Part shown: in pieces, positions 15,536 through 27,719 of the stretch | Layout of the letters: every line of letters starts with the position of its first letter | Position numbering within the stretch: the first letter of the stretch is position 1 | From: Dioscorea cayenensis subsp. rotundata | Taxonomy: Eukaryota; Streptophyta; Magnoliopsida; Dioscoreales; Dioscoreaceae | NCBI RefSeq assembly: GCF_009730915.1 | Contig: NC_052481.1 | Coordinates: 21,178,461 to 21,242,460, forward strand | Length of the DNA stretch: 64,000 nt | Direction: 5' to 3' | Translations under genes and position numbers: made by a program | The notes under the pieces: generated by a model | What the model was told of the DNA's origin: nothing | Seen by the model: the letters and a program-made list of their open reading frames with translations, nothing else | The model's database searches: none

Positions 15536-18442
15536 ATGGCGGCCGCCATCCTCCAATCACTTCCCGCTCCTCACTGTCGTTCTCTCAGCACCATCTCTTC
15601 TTCGCCACGCGCCGCTTTTTTTCCCCAGTCTCGGCCGCTCTCGATGTCCGGAGTTCGAGGATTTTGCCGACGTTCACTGGATTGAGGGTTTCAAGACGTC
15701 CGCCCTCGGTTTTTTTGGCAGCGGCAGTGAGCCGGAGAGTTGGTCGTCGTGGTTCAGTGGTTTGTGAAGCCCAGGAGACTGCCATCGAAGGTATTGAATG
15801 ATTTTCTTGAGTTTTCGCTTTTTTCACCCATTTTTTCGTGGGTTTTGATGTGGAATTTGGTATGGTTGAGTTTTTGGTGTTCAATCCCTTTGATTAATTC
15901 TTGCAAGTCGAAATTTTTTTTTCTTTCTGTTATTTGTATTTGCTAGTAGATCTGTGATTTTGAGGGGCTTTTCTTTGATTATTTTTTCATCTTTCTCTAA
16001 ATCTGATTGGATTTTTAAATTTTTGCTTCTTTACTTGAATCACATTGTATGAACACTATGCCATATACCTTGTTTGTTGTTTTGATTTTTTGTCTTACCT
16101 CAGCTGTGTGTGACGTATCTTGTGAACCGGGAAAAGAGGAATTTCCTACATCGGTATAACCTTCGCTTGAGCACAACTAACTGCACCTCTGCTTCGTTTG
16201 TTTCTGGATTTTATTGAGGTTGAAACAAGATCATTCCTTTAATACTAATGGTATTGCTAAGCCATAGGCATGTAGAAGCTAGATATCTGGTCTTGCACAT
16301 CTCAGTTCTGAGCCTTATCCTTGTGCTGCCCAGACTAGATAAGCCTATTCTCAAGTTGGGGAAGTATTAGTAGATGTGTTTAGGCAAACCGGTGAATGTG
16401 TGGTAATCTGTTTGACTGTGGGAATGAATATTGTGCTGACTCTATTGTCATGTACATTTTGAGTTACTTTGTAAAGTAAATTTCCTGGTATTGAATTATT
16501 ATATTTTTTTCTGGAGATAATTTCAGCAGATGAGAGGCATAATTGATGTCATTCATTGGCTAATATGGTCGATTCTATTATTTATTTTAACATATTCTCG
16601 TATTTCTTGATTTGAAACACCAAGTCTGTTGCCAAGGATGTTTGCTGAGTTTTTGAAAGGGGAAGTATCTCTTATATTTATCAGGGAAGCATCTATTTAC
16701 ATTTTTAGTTTTTGCTGGTTCATCTTTATACTTTCTTGACCATTTTTAACTCTGGTTTTGTCGCTAGGTGTAGCATGTAGACTATGCAGTGCAACCAAGT
16801 TAAACTAGATGTATTGATTAGTGTGAAACAGTTGATAGGCTACACTGTGACAAATCTATCTTCCTTTCTAATATGTTGGTAGAATTTTTATTTGAATAGC
16901 GCAAGTCCCTCACTCAGGATGTCAGCATAGTTGTTAATAGACAAAAATTATCTTTTATATGCTATGGTGGAAGTATCTCTGGAAACTTTTGACGTGTTCA
17001 TCTTTGTACTTTCTTGTCATTATCAAGAAAGTACAGCTAAGTCCAACTATTTAAATATATTACTGTCAATAGTTGACTTCCTATCAATAATTCTACGTTT
17101 CTTTTTGAATATGGCGGTGCATTTGTTAATTTGAGATCTAGTCCCTTACCAAGGATGTCAGCATGGTTGGAGCATATCTATTACATCCATCATGCACGTA
17201 TTTCTTCACATTTTATAATTGTTATTTCATCTTTGTACTTCCTTGGTCATTGCTGACTCTGATTCTGTTCCTAGGAATACCACATAGTGCAGCTAGGTCA
17301 AAATAGATGAATGGATTGTTGTCAAGGTCTCATTAGTGAAAATGTTGCTTACACCTAGAAATTTACTTTATATGCTTTCCATGGATATTTGTGTGGTCTG
17401 GATTGGAATATTTTTTTTTTTTTCTCCTTTTTGGGGGCTCATTCTATTAGACACCCACTGCCACCACGCCTTGGACATTCTCTTTGAAGCTGGTTACCAG
17501 GGATCTTCATGGATTCCATTCGTTGCTGATGAGTTTGTGGTTCTTGATAATCTATATGCTTTTGAGGGTTTGCTAACATGTGTTGCATTACTGAGAAGCT
17601 TGCACTTTCGGTGATACTGAGAAGCTTGCACTTTCGGTGATCCTAAATTGAAATTATCTATAACCAATGCATCAAATGTGCGAAAAATATTTGTTTTTCA
17701 TCCTAAAATAGTTCCCTTATACTTTTTTTTTCTGATTAAGTAGTTAATCAAGTTTATTACTCTAAATAGCTTTATTTTGCGAAACTTATTATATTTTGAA
17801 TGGTCAATTAAAGTTTCTTATTAACTAACTGTATCTATTTGTACACGAAATTCATTTAACCATGTCTGATGACTTCTCTTAATGTCCACGTCTCATAATA
17901 TATTTTATATAGCTGCTTATTTGGCATTGCTTTCATTCTTTTCCTTGGCGCAAGATCCTATATTATAAAACTGTAGCTCCTTGCAGTCTTCTTATTGATA
18001 TTTCTGTGATGGTTCCTTGAAAAATTGGAAAACTAGCTTTCTTGTCTACTTTTAAGCTTGGTATTTGTTCAGTATTACATCACATTTACTTTCTCGATGC
18101 ATATCAATGTTTCTTCATGCAGTTCCAGATGTGACAAATGCCACATGGGAGTCACTTGTTTTAAAGTCTGAAGGCCCTGTGCTTGTTGAGTTTTGGGCTC
18201 CATGGTGTGGACCCTGCCGTATGCTTATTCCAACCATCGGGAAACTGTCAAAAGCTTACGAGGGTAAACTGAAATGCTATAAGATCAACACCGATGAGAA
18301 CCCAGACATAGCAACCAAATATGGAATTCGGAGCATACCCACTGTCATGATCTTCAAGAGCGGCGAGAAGAAAGATACCATTATTGGGGCTGTGCCAGAA
18401 AGTACGTTGGTTACGAGCATCGACAAATTCGTTGGGCAGTAA
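15536..18442 (+). CDS. Thioredoxin m-type, chloroplast, one missing base in the transit peptide
   Basis: Plastid disulfide reductase that passes electrons from ferredoxin-thioredoxin reductase to stromal enzymes. Exon 1 is 15536..15790 and exon 2 is 18123..18442, with a 2332-bp intron between. Exon 2 carries [15 protein letters not shown] (active site WCGPC near 18203-18217), [19 protein letters not shown] and the cis-Pro motif SIPTVMIFK. The start is the only fitting ATG, 15536 ([12 protein letters not shown]). Its frame stops after about 48 codons unless one T is added to the T7 run near 15615-15621. With that base the transit peptide runs on through [12 protein letters not shown] into exon 2, and the protein is 191 residues, normal for this family. 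The in-frame alternative without the fix has only a TTG start. A homopolymer error in the assembly is the simplest reading. Confidence 0.92.
16620..17335 (+). repeat. Three diverged direct repeats inside thioredoxin intron 1
   Basis: Blocks at about 16630-16830, 16910-17070 and 17140-17335 share the same order of landmarks: CAAGGATGTCAGCATGGTTG-like start, TTCATCTTTGTACTTTCTTG, then ACTCTGGTTTTGTC.CTAGG and a GTGCAGCTAGGTC-like end. Spacing varies, so they are old copies. Function unknown. Confidence 0.55.
17590..17641 (+). repeat. Exact 26-bp tandem duplication in thioredoxin intron 1
   Basis: The unit beginning ACTGAGAAGCTTGCAC occurs at 17590-17615 and again at 17616-17641 without a mismatch. 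It is either a recent duplication or an assembly slip. Confidence 0.85.
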
Positions 18443-18721
18443 GTGATTAGTTGGTTTCCTCAAGTTGAGCCAGTTCCAATTAGGTCTTCTGTTAATGACC
18501 CCTCTGTAACTTCTGTATATAATCATGGAGGTCACACTTTCTTTTCATGTTCTTGCAATAATTCTGTTATATTGCATTTTGAAAGATGGTGCCACTGGTT
18601 GTACCGATGTTACATTGACCCAAACCTACCTACTCTGCTTAAGCTTGAAATATTTTCATCTCTGTTTCTGTCTGTCAATTATATTATAAATGATGAGGCG
18701 TGAAAACAAAGCAATCTTATG

Positions 18722-18970
18722 CTTGAAATATTATTGTCAATTCTCATTTTGATATTGATCTTTTGCCAGATAGTGTCAAAGCAGAATGCTTCCAAATTTT
18801 CTTGATTGCACTGTTGTTTGTATGATATGTATTGCTGGCTTATTTTTATGCTCAAAATATTACACTATCGCTTGTCATTTGAACTTGATCTTTTGCCAGA
18901 GTGTCAAAGCAGAATGCTCCCAAATTTTCTTCATGCTGCTGTGTTTGCGGGATACTTATTGCCTGCGTAT
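18722..18970 (+). repeat. Tandem repeat of about 120 bp downstream of thioredoxin
   Basis: Two diverged copies share TTGATCTTTTGCCAGA, then GTGTCAAAGCAGAATGCT and CCAAATTTTCTT. One is around 18750-18836 and the other around 18880-18965. It lies in or just past the thioredoxin 3' UTR. Confidence 0.7.
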
Positions 18971-19049
18971 TCTCTGTAAACTTGTAAACTGTGTCCACAA
19001 ATCCATGATATATTGCTATACAGGGCCGATGATACAAAGCTGATAACAA

Positions 19050-20886
19050 GAAGCGTCATCTGACCTGGTAACGCCATGAAGAACGAACTACTTTGTGTCA
19101 ATTTTGAATGGATGGTGCTCCTTATGAATTCCTTTGCACAATTTTGTTTCTCAAATACAACTTATTAATGACTGATTTGCTTGCAGGACATTGAAAACAT
19201 GTGAAACTTTGCAGGCCTGAGACGAAAGCTGGCATTGTTTTTTAGTAGCTATTTCATGACTTGATGATATTCAGATGAAGTCCCTGACTTGGAAACAGAC
19301 TGTATCTATCTATCTATCTAAGGTCAGATAAGAATTTGTCTTTAGATCTTTTTCTTATTCTTAAGGTATTAAATGATGCTTATCTTCTTGACATCTTTTG
19401 TCCCCTACCTTGAATGGATGATCTATTAATGTCCTTTCCTTCCAATGCATCTATTCTTGATGTTTTAGATGGAAAAGTAATTCGGAATTTGAAATATACA
19501 AAACTTCCCAATCACAATATGGATTGTTTCTGTTATTTAGCAATATGCTTATCTCATGCATTGATTTGTTTCTTTATAATTTTCTTATTTCTTGCTAACA
19601 AGTTAAAAGTTAAAACATCACATCAAGTCCATGTTGTTTAGTACCTGTGACCCTAAGAAGAGTGTTTGTTATATCAAAGCCATGTGGTGTGTCTAAACTG
19701 ACAAAAGCTTGAATGAAATGTAGTGGTACATTAATACTAGCACAGATGTAGCAGTGTCAGCCCTTGTTTGGTATCTATTTATTCACTTTGCCAGACAGAC
19801 TTGCCTGGATAGCCACATCCATTGTTTAACTAGTGACTAGTATTTTTGAAATTCAGATAAGTGGATAACTCTCACTACAACAATGACCTGGACACTGGTC
19901 CTTATCCTAGTCATTCATTTATATTTTATACATTCTTTCATCTTGCAATATATATATAATAATGCTATCTTCACAGTTAACAAGCATTGTGTTTTGTAAT
20001 TAGTTTTTTTTTTAAATGGTAGTACAAATAGAGGATCAAGACCTTTGATTAGGGCACCATTTAAATTAGTTAATTATGTTTTGATGAAGAACAAATAGAG
20101 GAAATAAGTGTTAGATTAAGTTAATATCACATCCTTCACTTTTTATATGAAAAGTCAAAACACACATACACACAATACAAGTATACAACAAGTTTTGTTT
20201 GAATGTGAAATAAGAATAAAATCAAATTACTGTGCAAAATAAATTATATTATCATTAGTACATGCACTATGAAGAAAAGAAGGTGGTTAGATCCTGTTAT
20301 AATCAGAAAGGAACAAAGGGAAAAAGTTTAAATGATTCTGAGCTCTCATAATCTCTTAGGTTTTGATTAAGATTCATTAAATTAAATTTAAAAACAAAAA
20401 AACAGCATTTTTCTACAAACATTAACAACAAAAAGGGTCTCATACTTTCTTTTACATTTCTTGTCTTATATTAAGTTATAAAGCAAAAAAAGAATGGTTA
20501 CAGATCTTAAACATTGTTACAGAGAAACAAATCTATAAAGTTTCATATTTTTATTAATATTTTAAGTGACCGACCTTGTAGTCTTATTAAATTTATGCTA
20601 CTCGTTAATCTTATTTAAAGTTGGTGTGTTATTTTAATGTATGGGTCCAAAGTCAATGAATTGTGGTTCACATAAATTGACCAATGCACCAACCTTGTTT
20701 GATGGAGAAATAAATAATATTGTTTGAATAGTCTCCATTGTAAGCTTAGACTAGTTGTTGAATTCACAAGCAATGAAGATAGATCAATAATTGGAGATTG
20801 TTTGCGTATATAATTAAACATTAATTTTTTACTCATGATTTTTTTTTGGAGCCTCAGTGGTAGTGTGGGTTGTGATTCTTTTTCTT

Positions 20887-20928
<42 letters not shown>

Positions 20929-21127
20929 TAATTAAATACTCATATATCCAATATTCGTTTGATTTTAATAAATTAAATCAGATAAAATGTATCTATTAGC
21001 ATGTAAATAATCTTTTAGTCTATATTGAGTATTTTTTATGTAGAGTGTTTATATTTTTACTGAAAAAATAATAAGTTTAAATCACAGGTGATATTAGTTA
21101 ATATATATATATATATGATTAAAAAAA
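19050..21127. other. Intergenic AT-rich DNA
   Basis: No supported gene. It has a short TATC run near 19306 and a TA microsatellite at 20888-20925. It ends at the left terminus of the MULE complex. Confidence 0.45.
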
Positions 21128-21305
21128 GGGAAAATTACTGTTCACCCCTCGTAATTTTCAAAAGCTTTCAAAACACCCTCCTACTTCTGCCTGCAGACGC
21201 ACTTGGGTTAGTGTTTAACTTCCACTTTCTACCTACTCAGATTCGCTTAAATGGGTCCGTGTGGAAATCCCATTTTTGACGCAAAATGGTGGGAAAAGGA
21301 AAGTC
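21128..21305 (+). repeat. Type-1 terminal inverted repeat of MULE copy L
   Basis: About 175 bp that pairs, as an inverted repeat, with 38268-38450. Shared blocks: TTACTGTTCACCCCTCGTAA, CACCCTCCTACTT, TTAGTGTTTAACTTCC, AAATGGGTCC and AAATCCCATTTTTG. Long TIRs of 100-200 bp are typical of Mutator-like elements. Confidence 0.85.
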
Positions 21306-21383
21306 AGCAAATCACGTCATTGTTCTGCAGAACTTTAGCTGTCAGGTTTCGATAGAAGCAGTCCTGAGGAGTTACATTACGTC

Positions 21384-22510
21384 TTGTTATTCTCCTCGTT
21401 TATCATACCCGAAATATATAAATCGGTTTCTACCGAGCGAAAAATGAAATTGATTTCAGCCGGATTGGTCAAGTGCATTCGTCTTCGAATGAGTACGTGG
21501 TCGATTTTATTGTCGAGGCGAGCATGTGCCATGATCGTCTTCTCGTTTATGGTTGTAAAGTTGTATTCGAGCCCAGGAAGAGCGATAATTCTGACGAGTT
21601 CGTTTCGTTGTAAAGTTCTTCTCGATTTATGGTTATCTATTTGTATATTTTAAATAATGTTTTAACTATTTGCTATTATCCGTTTAAATATTTTCTTAAT
21701 ATGTTTAATAATTGTCATATCCGTTTAATACTTACATCTCGGGTTTAACATTACTCTTTACATGTATAACTATTCATAAGCGTGTAAATTCTCAAAGTCT
21801 CGGTAAAAGCGGTGATCTTTTTCGTTTGATGCGAGTTGTTGGCATGTGACGCGTGGCGGTGGCGAGGTTATGGTATCGTGCGTAAATTAATGGCGGCATT
21901 AATTCCTATGCCGGTAGCTGACTCATTCCGAACACCGATTCGTTCTCGTCGATCGATGTCGGCGCATGTGCGTTTTAACTTTTCTCGGATCTGAAGAGTC
22001 GACTGCTTGTGGACTTCGCACGTAAATAACCGAAGAACCTCCCCGATGGACAGACCACTCATCGTCGTCCTCGTCATCCTCCTCGCTCACTCCTCCTCCT
22101 CCTCTTCCCATGGACCGAGCCACTCTATCACGAAAGGGATGTTTTCGTGAGCCTTCCTGTATCTTGAGAATCAATTAAGCCGTAATCTGAACCAGTTAAA
22201 CTATCTTTTTCACGCGAGCCAGAATCCTCTCATATTGCTCGAATGCAGAGGATTCTCCGGCGGTGGATAGACGGAAGCGATTAAGAAAGGCGTTCGACTT
22301 GGGTATGAAAAGAAAGTTTTTCACATATTGCGTGATTGCGGAGGATTCTCTGAGAGGAGAGATCATGAAAGCATCGCTTTAAGGCTGAGGTTGACATTTA
22401 CCGCTGAGACTTTTACATTAGCGTTTAGAAAATGGCGTCGGTGTCTGGGCTGCTACGATTACGTGTTTACTGTCGGGGATCGTCGTTTAAGTCCTACCAT
22501 GACACGTTGA
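21384..22510 (+). pseudogene. Decayed 5' region of the MULE transposase gene, copy L
   Basis: Reads toward the element interior. 21390-21650 contains a degraded copy (FIIPEIYKSVS) of the domain at 38206-37900 in copy R. 22060-22380 matches the Ser-rich segment and the following AFDLGMKRKF...RDCGGFS stretch of copy R. Stops and frame changes throughout. It would have been the N-terminal part of a transposase; its catalytic part is gone from this copy. Confidence 0.6.
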
Positions 22511-22676
22511 TTAATAGTCGTTTTTCATGAATGTGTGTTGTTTTAACCTTTTTAATGTTTATGCGTTTTCGGAGTTCGAGTTGATGCGCTTGTTGTACGG
22601 CCAGTGTGGCGTTCAGATATACAGAGCACTTGTTTCCGTTATCACGGTCAGTCGTGAGTGTCAATCCGAAGCGGGA

Positions 22677-22795
22677 CGTTGTAAATGTTGTAAATGTGTA
22701 AATCGTTGTAAATGTTGTAAATGTTGTAAATCTTTGTAAATGTTGTAAATGTTGTAAATCTTTTGTAAAATGTTGTAAATGTTGTAAAATCTTTA
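22677..22795 (+). repeat. 9-bp minisatellite (TGTAAATGT)n, copy L
   Basis: About a dozen units of TTGTAAATG with slips to TTGTAAATC. The mirror array sits at 36789-36838 in copy R, so the array predates the split of the two copies. Not a CRISPR: there are no unique spacers. Confidence 0.85.
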
Positions 22796-23527
22796 TAAAT
22801 AAAAAGCGAAACGATCGTGTTGTTGTGAACTCACGAAATTTAAGCAGAGGCATAGTAAGCAATGTGGGAAGCAGCGTCGATTTGTAATGCAAATAGAAAA
22901 AGTTAAACAATACTCGAAGTTACTCTTTAAAGCGAATGACGATTGTTTTAAGAAAATAAATAAATATGTTTTAAGCAGATGACCCGGAGGTACCCGCATC
23001 TATGACGTTGTCGGTGAAAAGCGATTCGATTTAAGCAATAACATATTATTTTACGTGATATAGATTTTAGTTAAGCAGATTAGCGGTTATTTTTAAACAC
23101 TATATGTATCTGTTTAAAACATAAAAAAGCGGCGTTTACGAGAGACTCATGTTGAGTTGAGAGCTTTCGTTCGAGCGATGACGCATGTCTTCCCTCGCGA
23201 CAAATGACGTATATTTCCCTTTTTGCCGCTTGGGATGGAGGGAAAAATCTTACAGCGATCAGCATCACGCGTCTAATCTACGCACCCATACGTGACAGCG
23301 TGCGCTGTAGTTAAACAATAAGTGCGTTCGTTTAAGCAGAGAAAGTGTTAGCTTTTAAGCGGGTGACACGTAATTTGAAATATTCAAAAGCGATGTTTAA
23401 GCGATATATATCTATATTTAAAGCGATGAAAGTGAAATGTCTATGATCGCGGCGTAAATTAAACGATGAAATAAAACCGAGATGAGATTTAACCCGCTAC
23501 TGATTCAAAACAAAGCAAAAATTTACG

Positions 23528-24300
23528 TTAAGATATCTGAGTCATTGTTGGCGAGCGAAAGCTTGATGAATTGAGTTGTCCGGTTACGTTTGAAAGCCAG
23601 GTGCGGGTCGGATGCTCTGAAGAGCGTATTGTTAATGCAAATTGTCGCTTTGGCTGGCGATCTTTGTCGTGGTGCGCGGTGCTCGCTCCCTCCTTAAGTA
23701 TCTTGGGTAACGTACTGCGTGTCGAGGGAGTAAGGAAACGTCTGTCATGCTTGAGTGGCCAAGTAGCTCTGCTTGCAGTGTGCTCTCGATAAATGGCGTG
23801 GCGTGAGCGGCTCGATCGGCCAGCTTCCTTGTTTTTAGCGTGTTTTACGTGGCCGTCTTGACTTTGATGGTGCTTCTGAAAGTCATGCCAGGCTCGCCCT
23901 AACTCGTGCTCGGCCATAGCAGAAGGTCGAGATAGATTACATTACGTCGAGGATATGCGGTCGAGATTAGAATCACAGAATTTATTACGTAAGCGGATCT
24001 GTGATCCGGACGTAATTAAAGAACTTACCGTATCAGCCAGCGTCCTTATACGTACCGGTGATGCGAAGAATAATGCCTGTATTCTTGTTTGCTCGTTGTA
24101 AGCGGGCAGCGGCGTGGAAGTGCACGGGTCGCGAGTAATATCGGGAGGGTGTAGCCAGTTTGAACTTCGTGCGGGTTGCGGCGTCCCGATCGCCAAAGCG
24201 CTGGTGTGTCAGTAGTGCGCGTCGTCACTGCTTTGGCGTAAACAGCGCATGAGCGGTCGATGATGGAGGCGCGCTTCTTGTAAGGATATGGCTCTTTTGC
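23528..24300 (-). pseudogene. Ulp1/C48 protease-like gene remnant, MULE copy L
   Basis: On the minus strand this aligns with 33.1-33.76 kb of copy R: the segment before HYSS (near 24070), a GTAAGTTCTTTAATTA donor near 24020, and the C-terminal block ending ...ILKEGA near 23700. The frame is broken and the HFHVVVLD motif seen in copy R has been replaced by unrelated residues. Non-functional. Confidence 0.6.
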
Positions 24301-24639
24301 TTCGAGTGACTTTTTGTATTATGCGTACGGCGTCCGTCGCATCGGCGTCGGTGACGTCTCATCCCTCGAGCGGCGTGTATAACACGCTGTCGCGTGTAGT
24401 GCTGGCTTGAGCGTCGTTCTTCCAGCGGCGGTCTTTCGTTAGCGATAGCAGATATTAAGAAGACCATATTGTAAATATTTAAATGATATTATCAGTTATT
24501 TACATGATATTATATATAATTATGATGGCGAAAACTTAAATGATAACATAATGGTATTAAACACTATTAGGTAATAGTTAAACACTATAAAACTCTTTAA
24601 ACAATATCTTAAAAGCGTTACACTTACCCGTCCATGAAG

Positions 24640-27540
24640 CGGTTGAGGAAGATCCTCATCGACTCCTGCTCGTGTTGTTAAAACGACTCGAGCCAACCCA
24701 TTTCTTCTTCTTGAATAAAAGCTTTCGGTAAAATGCGGTCAGTTTTGATTGGCCTTGATCATCTCTCTCGTTGCTCGGTCGGGGTCTTCGTGACATCTTC
24801 CTTCGATGCGGGGCGATGGCGACATCAGCCTATGAGACACATCCTTACATTGTTGTTGTTCTTGTTGTGGGATTGTGTGCGGCGATCGTGGGGCGGCGGC
24901 GGCATCGACCGCGAGACACTTCCTTCGTGGTTCTTGTTGTGGTGGGATTGTCTGCTGGCTGCTGATCTTGTCGGCGCGACGCTGGCTGGCAGTTCGACGA
25001 TCTTCTCGGCGGTGGCCGCAGCAGCATCGTTGGGAGACACACCTTAACGTTCTTGACCTTGAGGTTGTGTCCGTCTTGTTCGTGATCTCGGCAGGTTCCG
25101 CGGGTCGGCGATTTCATCGAGAAGAGTCGGCGACCTTCTCAGCCGCAGCGACCGCGTCATCTGATGTCCTCCGGAAGTCGTAGCCGTGTCGTCAGCGGCA
25201 GATCGATGCTTGACATCGATGCCGATGGTGTTGCTATTGTTTCATCGTCGGTGAATAGGCGAAGCCGATGTGTTCTCTCTTTTTGCTGAGTCTCTTGAAT
25301 GTGGCCGCCTTGGAATGACCTTCCCGATGATGTCGTCGTCGTCAAATTCCGGCCCCTCGTTCGTCGGGTCTTGGTTCTTTCGAGGATGCACATGGCCGGT
25401 TGTGAACGTCCTTCGGCGCCTCCGCGAGGCGGCAATGGGGAAACTTCGATAGTCAATATCTGGCACTGCAGAGTTGCGGTGACATCTTGCGATGTTACGG
25501 TGGGGCTGCCAGCGGTCGGGAGGGCTGCCATGGTCGGGCTATCGTTGTCGTGGTAGGGGTTGTTGCAATCTGCGGGTGAGGGGAGGCTTCTCCGGCGTCG
25601 GGAATCTTGTCTTGGCGTGGTGGGTGGAAGTAGGAGCGGCGTCCGAGCGCACGATGAGAAGTCGCCTCTCATCCACGCCTTGACAGTGGTTAGGATGATG
25701 GCGTCCTCGTGTCGGTTTGGCGCCGACAAATATTTCTTCTTGACCATGGGAACATTTCGAGAACTAACATATGTAAACCGAAACAATTTAGGTGAGATCG
25801 TTCATTTTAAACTATAAAAAACTATATATTTAAGTTATAGAATATAATTAAGCGAACAAAATATTTAAAGCGGTTATGAATAATAGTTAAGCGGTAAATA
25901 CTAAAGTTAAGCGCTAAATAAATGTTTAAACTTGATAAAGACTTATGTTAGACATTGTCCATGATTTATTACCTCTTTTTTCCATCGGCGATGACATGTC
26001 GTTTCTAGCGCTTGCTTAGGTAGAAATACTTTCGTAGTACGGCGTCCTTGGGATCTTCTTAGAAGCGGACTTTCTTCCCGTTCGGGTCATTTCGTAAAAC
26101 CAGACGTTAAAAAGCTGGCAATAGAGCAGCACTTAATATACCATGTTGGTCTTCCCGGTGGCGTCTGTCTTGCGCTCGGGTAGCTTGTGGAATATCCTCC
26201 ATGCAAGCCACTTGTCGTCGACTGCGCCCGTGCGTATCGCCCCGTGGCTGGTAGATCATCGGCGTAATCCAGCGATCCGGTTCGGGTAGCGGCGTGATGT
26301 ATTTGGGAAGAGATTTGTCCCGCGTGGTCGCCGTGAGTTTAACAAAGGTGTCTTCTTACCCTGCAGCCGAGACAAGTTGCTGCGAGTCGCTCTTATGATG
26401 GAGTCTACCGTCTACTCTCGTGGGTGCTTTGATGAGATCTGCGTGCATCGACGACTGGTTTTCTGCTTACGACGAAGAACCACATGTCGTCGCCGTCCAT
26501 GTGCGGAGACCGAGACGAGGAGCCAGCGTCTTGAGGCTGCAGGCTTCAGCAGGGCTTTCCACAGATCCACAAGATTTATTGAATGCGAGCCAGTACGTCT
26601 GTCTCGCGAAAGAAGAGTCGAAGGGCGCCTCTTGGTGCTACTCACACTCGGCTCGATGAAGCCAGCTATGACGGTGTCCTTGAGAATAATCTCGATTATG
26701 TGGTGTTAACTTCGAGTCATTAGGTCTCCTGGCGGGTGTATCGAAATAAGCGGCGCCCATTAACTTCAGGTTGACCGCCCGTAATCCTGCAAACTGCGTA
26801 TTGACAAAAGTTTAAAGCGGAAATATAAGGTTTAAGCGGTAAACTCTCGGTTAATGTGACGAGAGATATAAAATGTTAAAGCGAGACCCATTTGTTAAAA
26901 GCAGAGGCTGAGAATACTTATGCAGAGACAACAAATGTTAAAGCTGTAACATCTCGTTTCTTAAAGACGTCAGTATCATTTATGTATAAAGCTGCCAGCC
27001 ATATCGACAGAGCAGGGAAATGTCACGTTATAAATATTACGCGGAAATCATAACGATCGAGAGCTATTTCGATGGTGTACGTCTGACCAAATGCAAAGCA
27101 AAACAAAACCCTAGCCGAGGAAATCTCACTGTGAGACTAACAAAACCCCGGTAGAAATCCCGCATGAGACCGTGATGTCTTCCAAACAAAAGCAGGGAGC
27201 CCGAAAACATAGCCGAAAATACTTATCTGTGAGCAGGTTAACGTAAAAGCATCTTCGTCTCTTGTACCCAAGCTGATGAAATACTTGACCCATGTAGTAC
27301 TTGTGCAGAGGACTACTCGCGAGACTCTTGGGGTGGAAAGGGAGGCGATGAAATGCTCTGGAATTCACAGGAGGCGCGGTGGAGGCGAGCTCGAGGCAGC
27401 GGCAGTGGAAAGGCGAGAGCGTGAGGTTGAGAGCAATCAGCGTGACTCGAGTAAAGTGCGTCTCTTGGGGTTACCCTACGGAAAACAGCTTCCTCTCGAA
27501 TACTGTGAGATGGTAGCTGACGCGCGACTCTCCCCATGCG
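24640..27540 (-). pseudogene. Upstream exons of the Ulp1-like gene, MULE copy L
   Basis: Blocks at about 27540-27300 (FRRVTPRD), 26.0-26.7 kb, 25.15-25.79 kb and 24.64-25.12 kb match 29.8-32.75 kb of copy R in inverted order. They are separated by TTAARC-rich gaps that look like introns. All are broken by stops and shifts. The protein family of these exons is not recognised; in copy R they lead into the Ulp1-like catalytic part. Confidence 0.5.
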
Positions 27541-27719
27541 AGAGCGTCGTCTAAAAATTTAGAAAGCTCACTTCCAGATTCGCGTCCAGATTCACGTTTG
27601 GGGTTTAAGCGTAGAGCTTTTACAAAGGAGGGGTTTTGGGGATTCTGTATTAGCAGGTGTTTTAAGCGATTTCTACGTGGCTTAAAGAGTGAAAAGCGAT
27701 TCCAGCTTAAAAAATAAAA

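Larger units (their letters stand above)
21655..26950. repeat. TTAARC motif arrays in the non-coding parts of MULE copy L
   Basis: Clusters at about 21655-21790, 22900-23110, 23300-23490, 24465-24620, 25800-25935 and 26805-26950. Each holds several hits of TTTAARC or its complement GYTTAAA, often followed by G or A, at roughly 15-30 bp spacing. They fall between coding-like blocks, matching the arrays in copy R. Confidence 0.65.
21128..27715 (+). mobile_element. MULE copy L (left arm), transposase catalytic part lost
   Basis: Starts with the type-1 terminus (AAAATTACTGTTCACCCCTC near 21131) and ends with the type-2 terminus near 27630-27715 (AGGAGGGGTTTTGGGGATT followed by TTTAAGCGATTTCTACG). 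Read on the reverse complement it matches the right arm 29603-38450 piece by piece: the terminal about 170 bp, the 9-bp TGTAAATGT array, the Ulp1-like block at 23.5-24.3 kb, the segment at 24.7-25.2 kb matching 31.6-32.7 kb, and FRRVTPRD near 27.45 kb. The stretch between the 9-bp array and the Ulp1 block is only about 0.8 kb here but over 3 kb in the right arm, so the transposase catalytic region is missing. Strongly diverged and coding-dead. Confidence 0.85.

Noticed and set aside
15463-15801. Open frame starting at 15463 as the thioredoxin N-terminus without any frameshift
   Set aside because: It begins with TTG and has no ATG. The ATG at 15536 plus one T in a T7 run gives the expected transit peptide and total length.
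22677-22795. Short regular repeats that might suggest a CRISPR-like array
   Set aside because: The units are contiguous 9-mers with no spacers, and this is a plant nuclear sequence. They are a minisatellite within a MULE.
24733-25820. Overlapping open frames on both strands at 24.7-25.8 kb as host genes
   Set aside because: They lie in MULE copy L, align with broken parts of copy R, and owe their length to the locally GC-rich composition.
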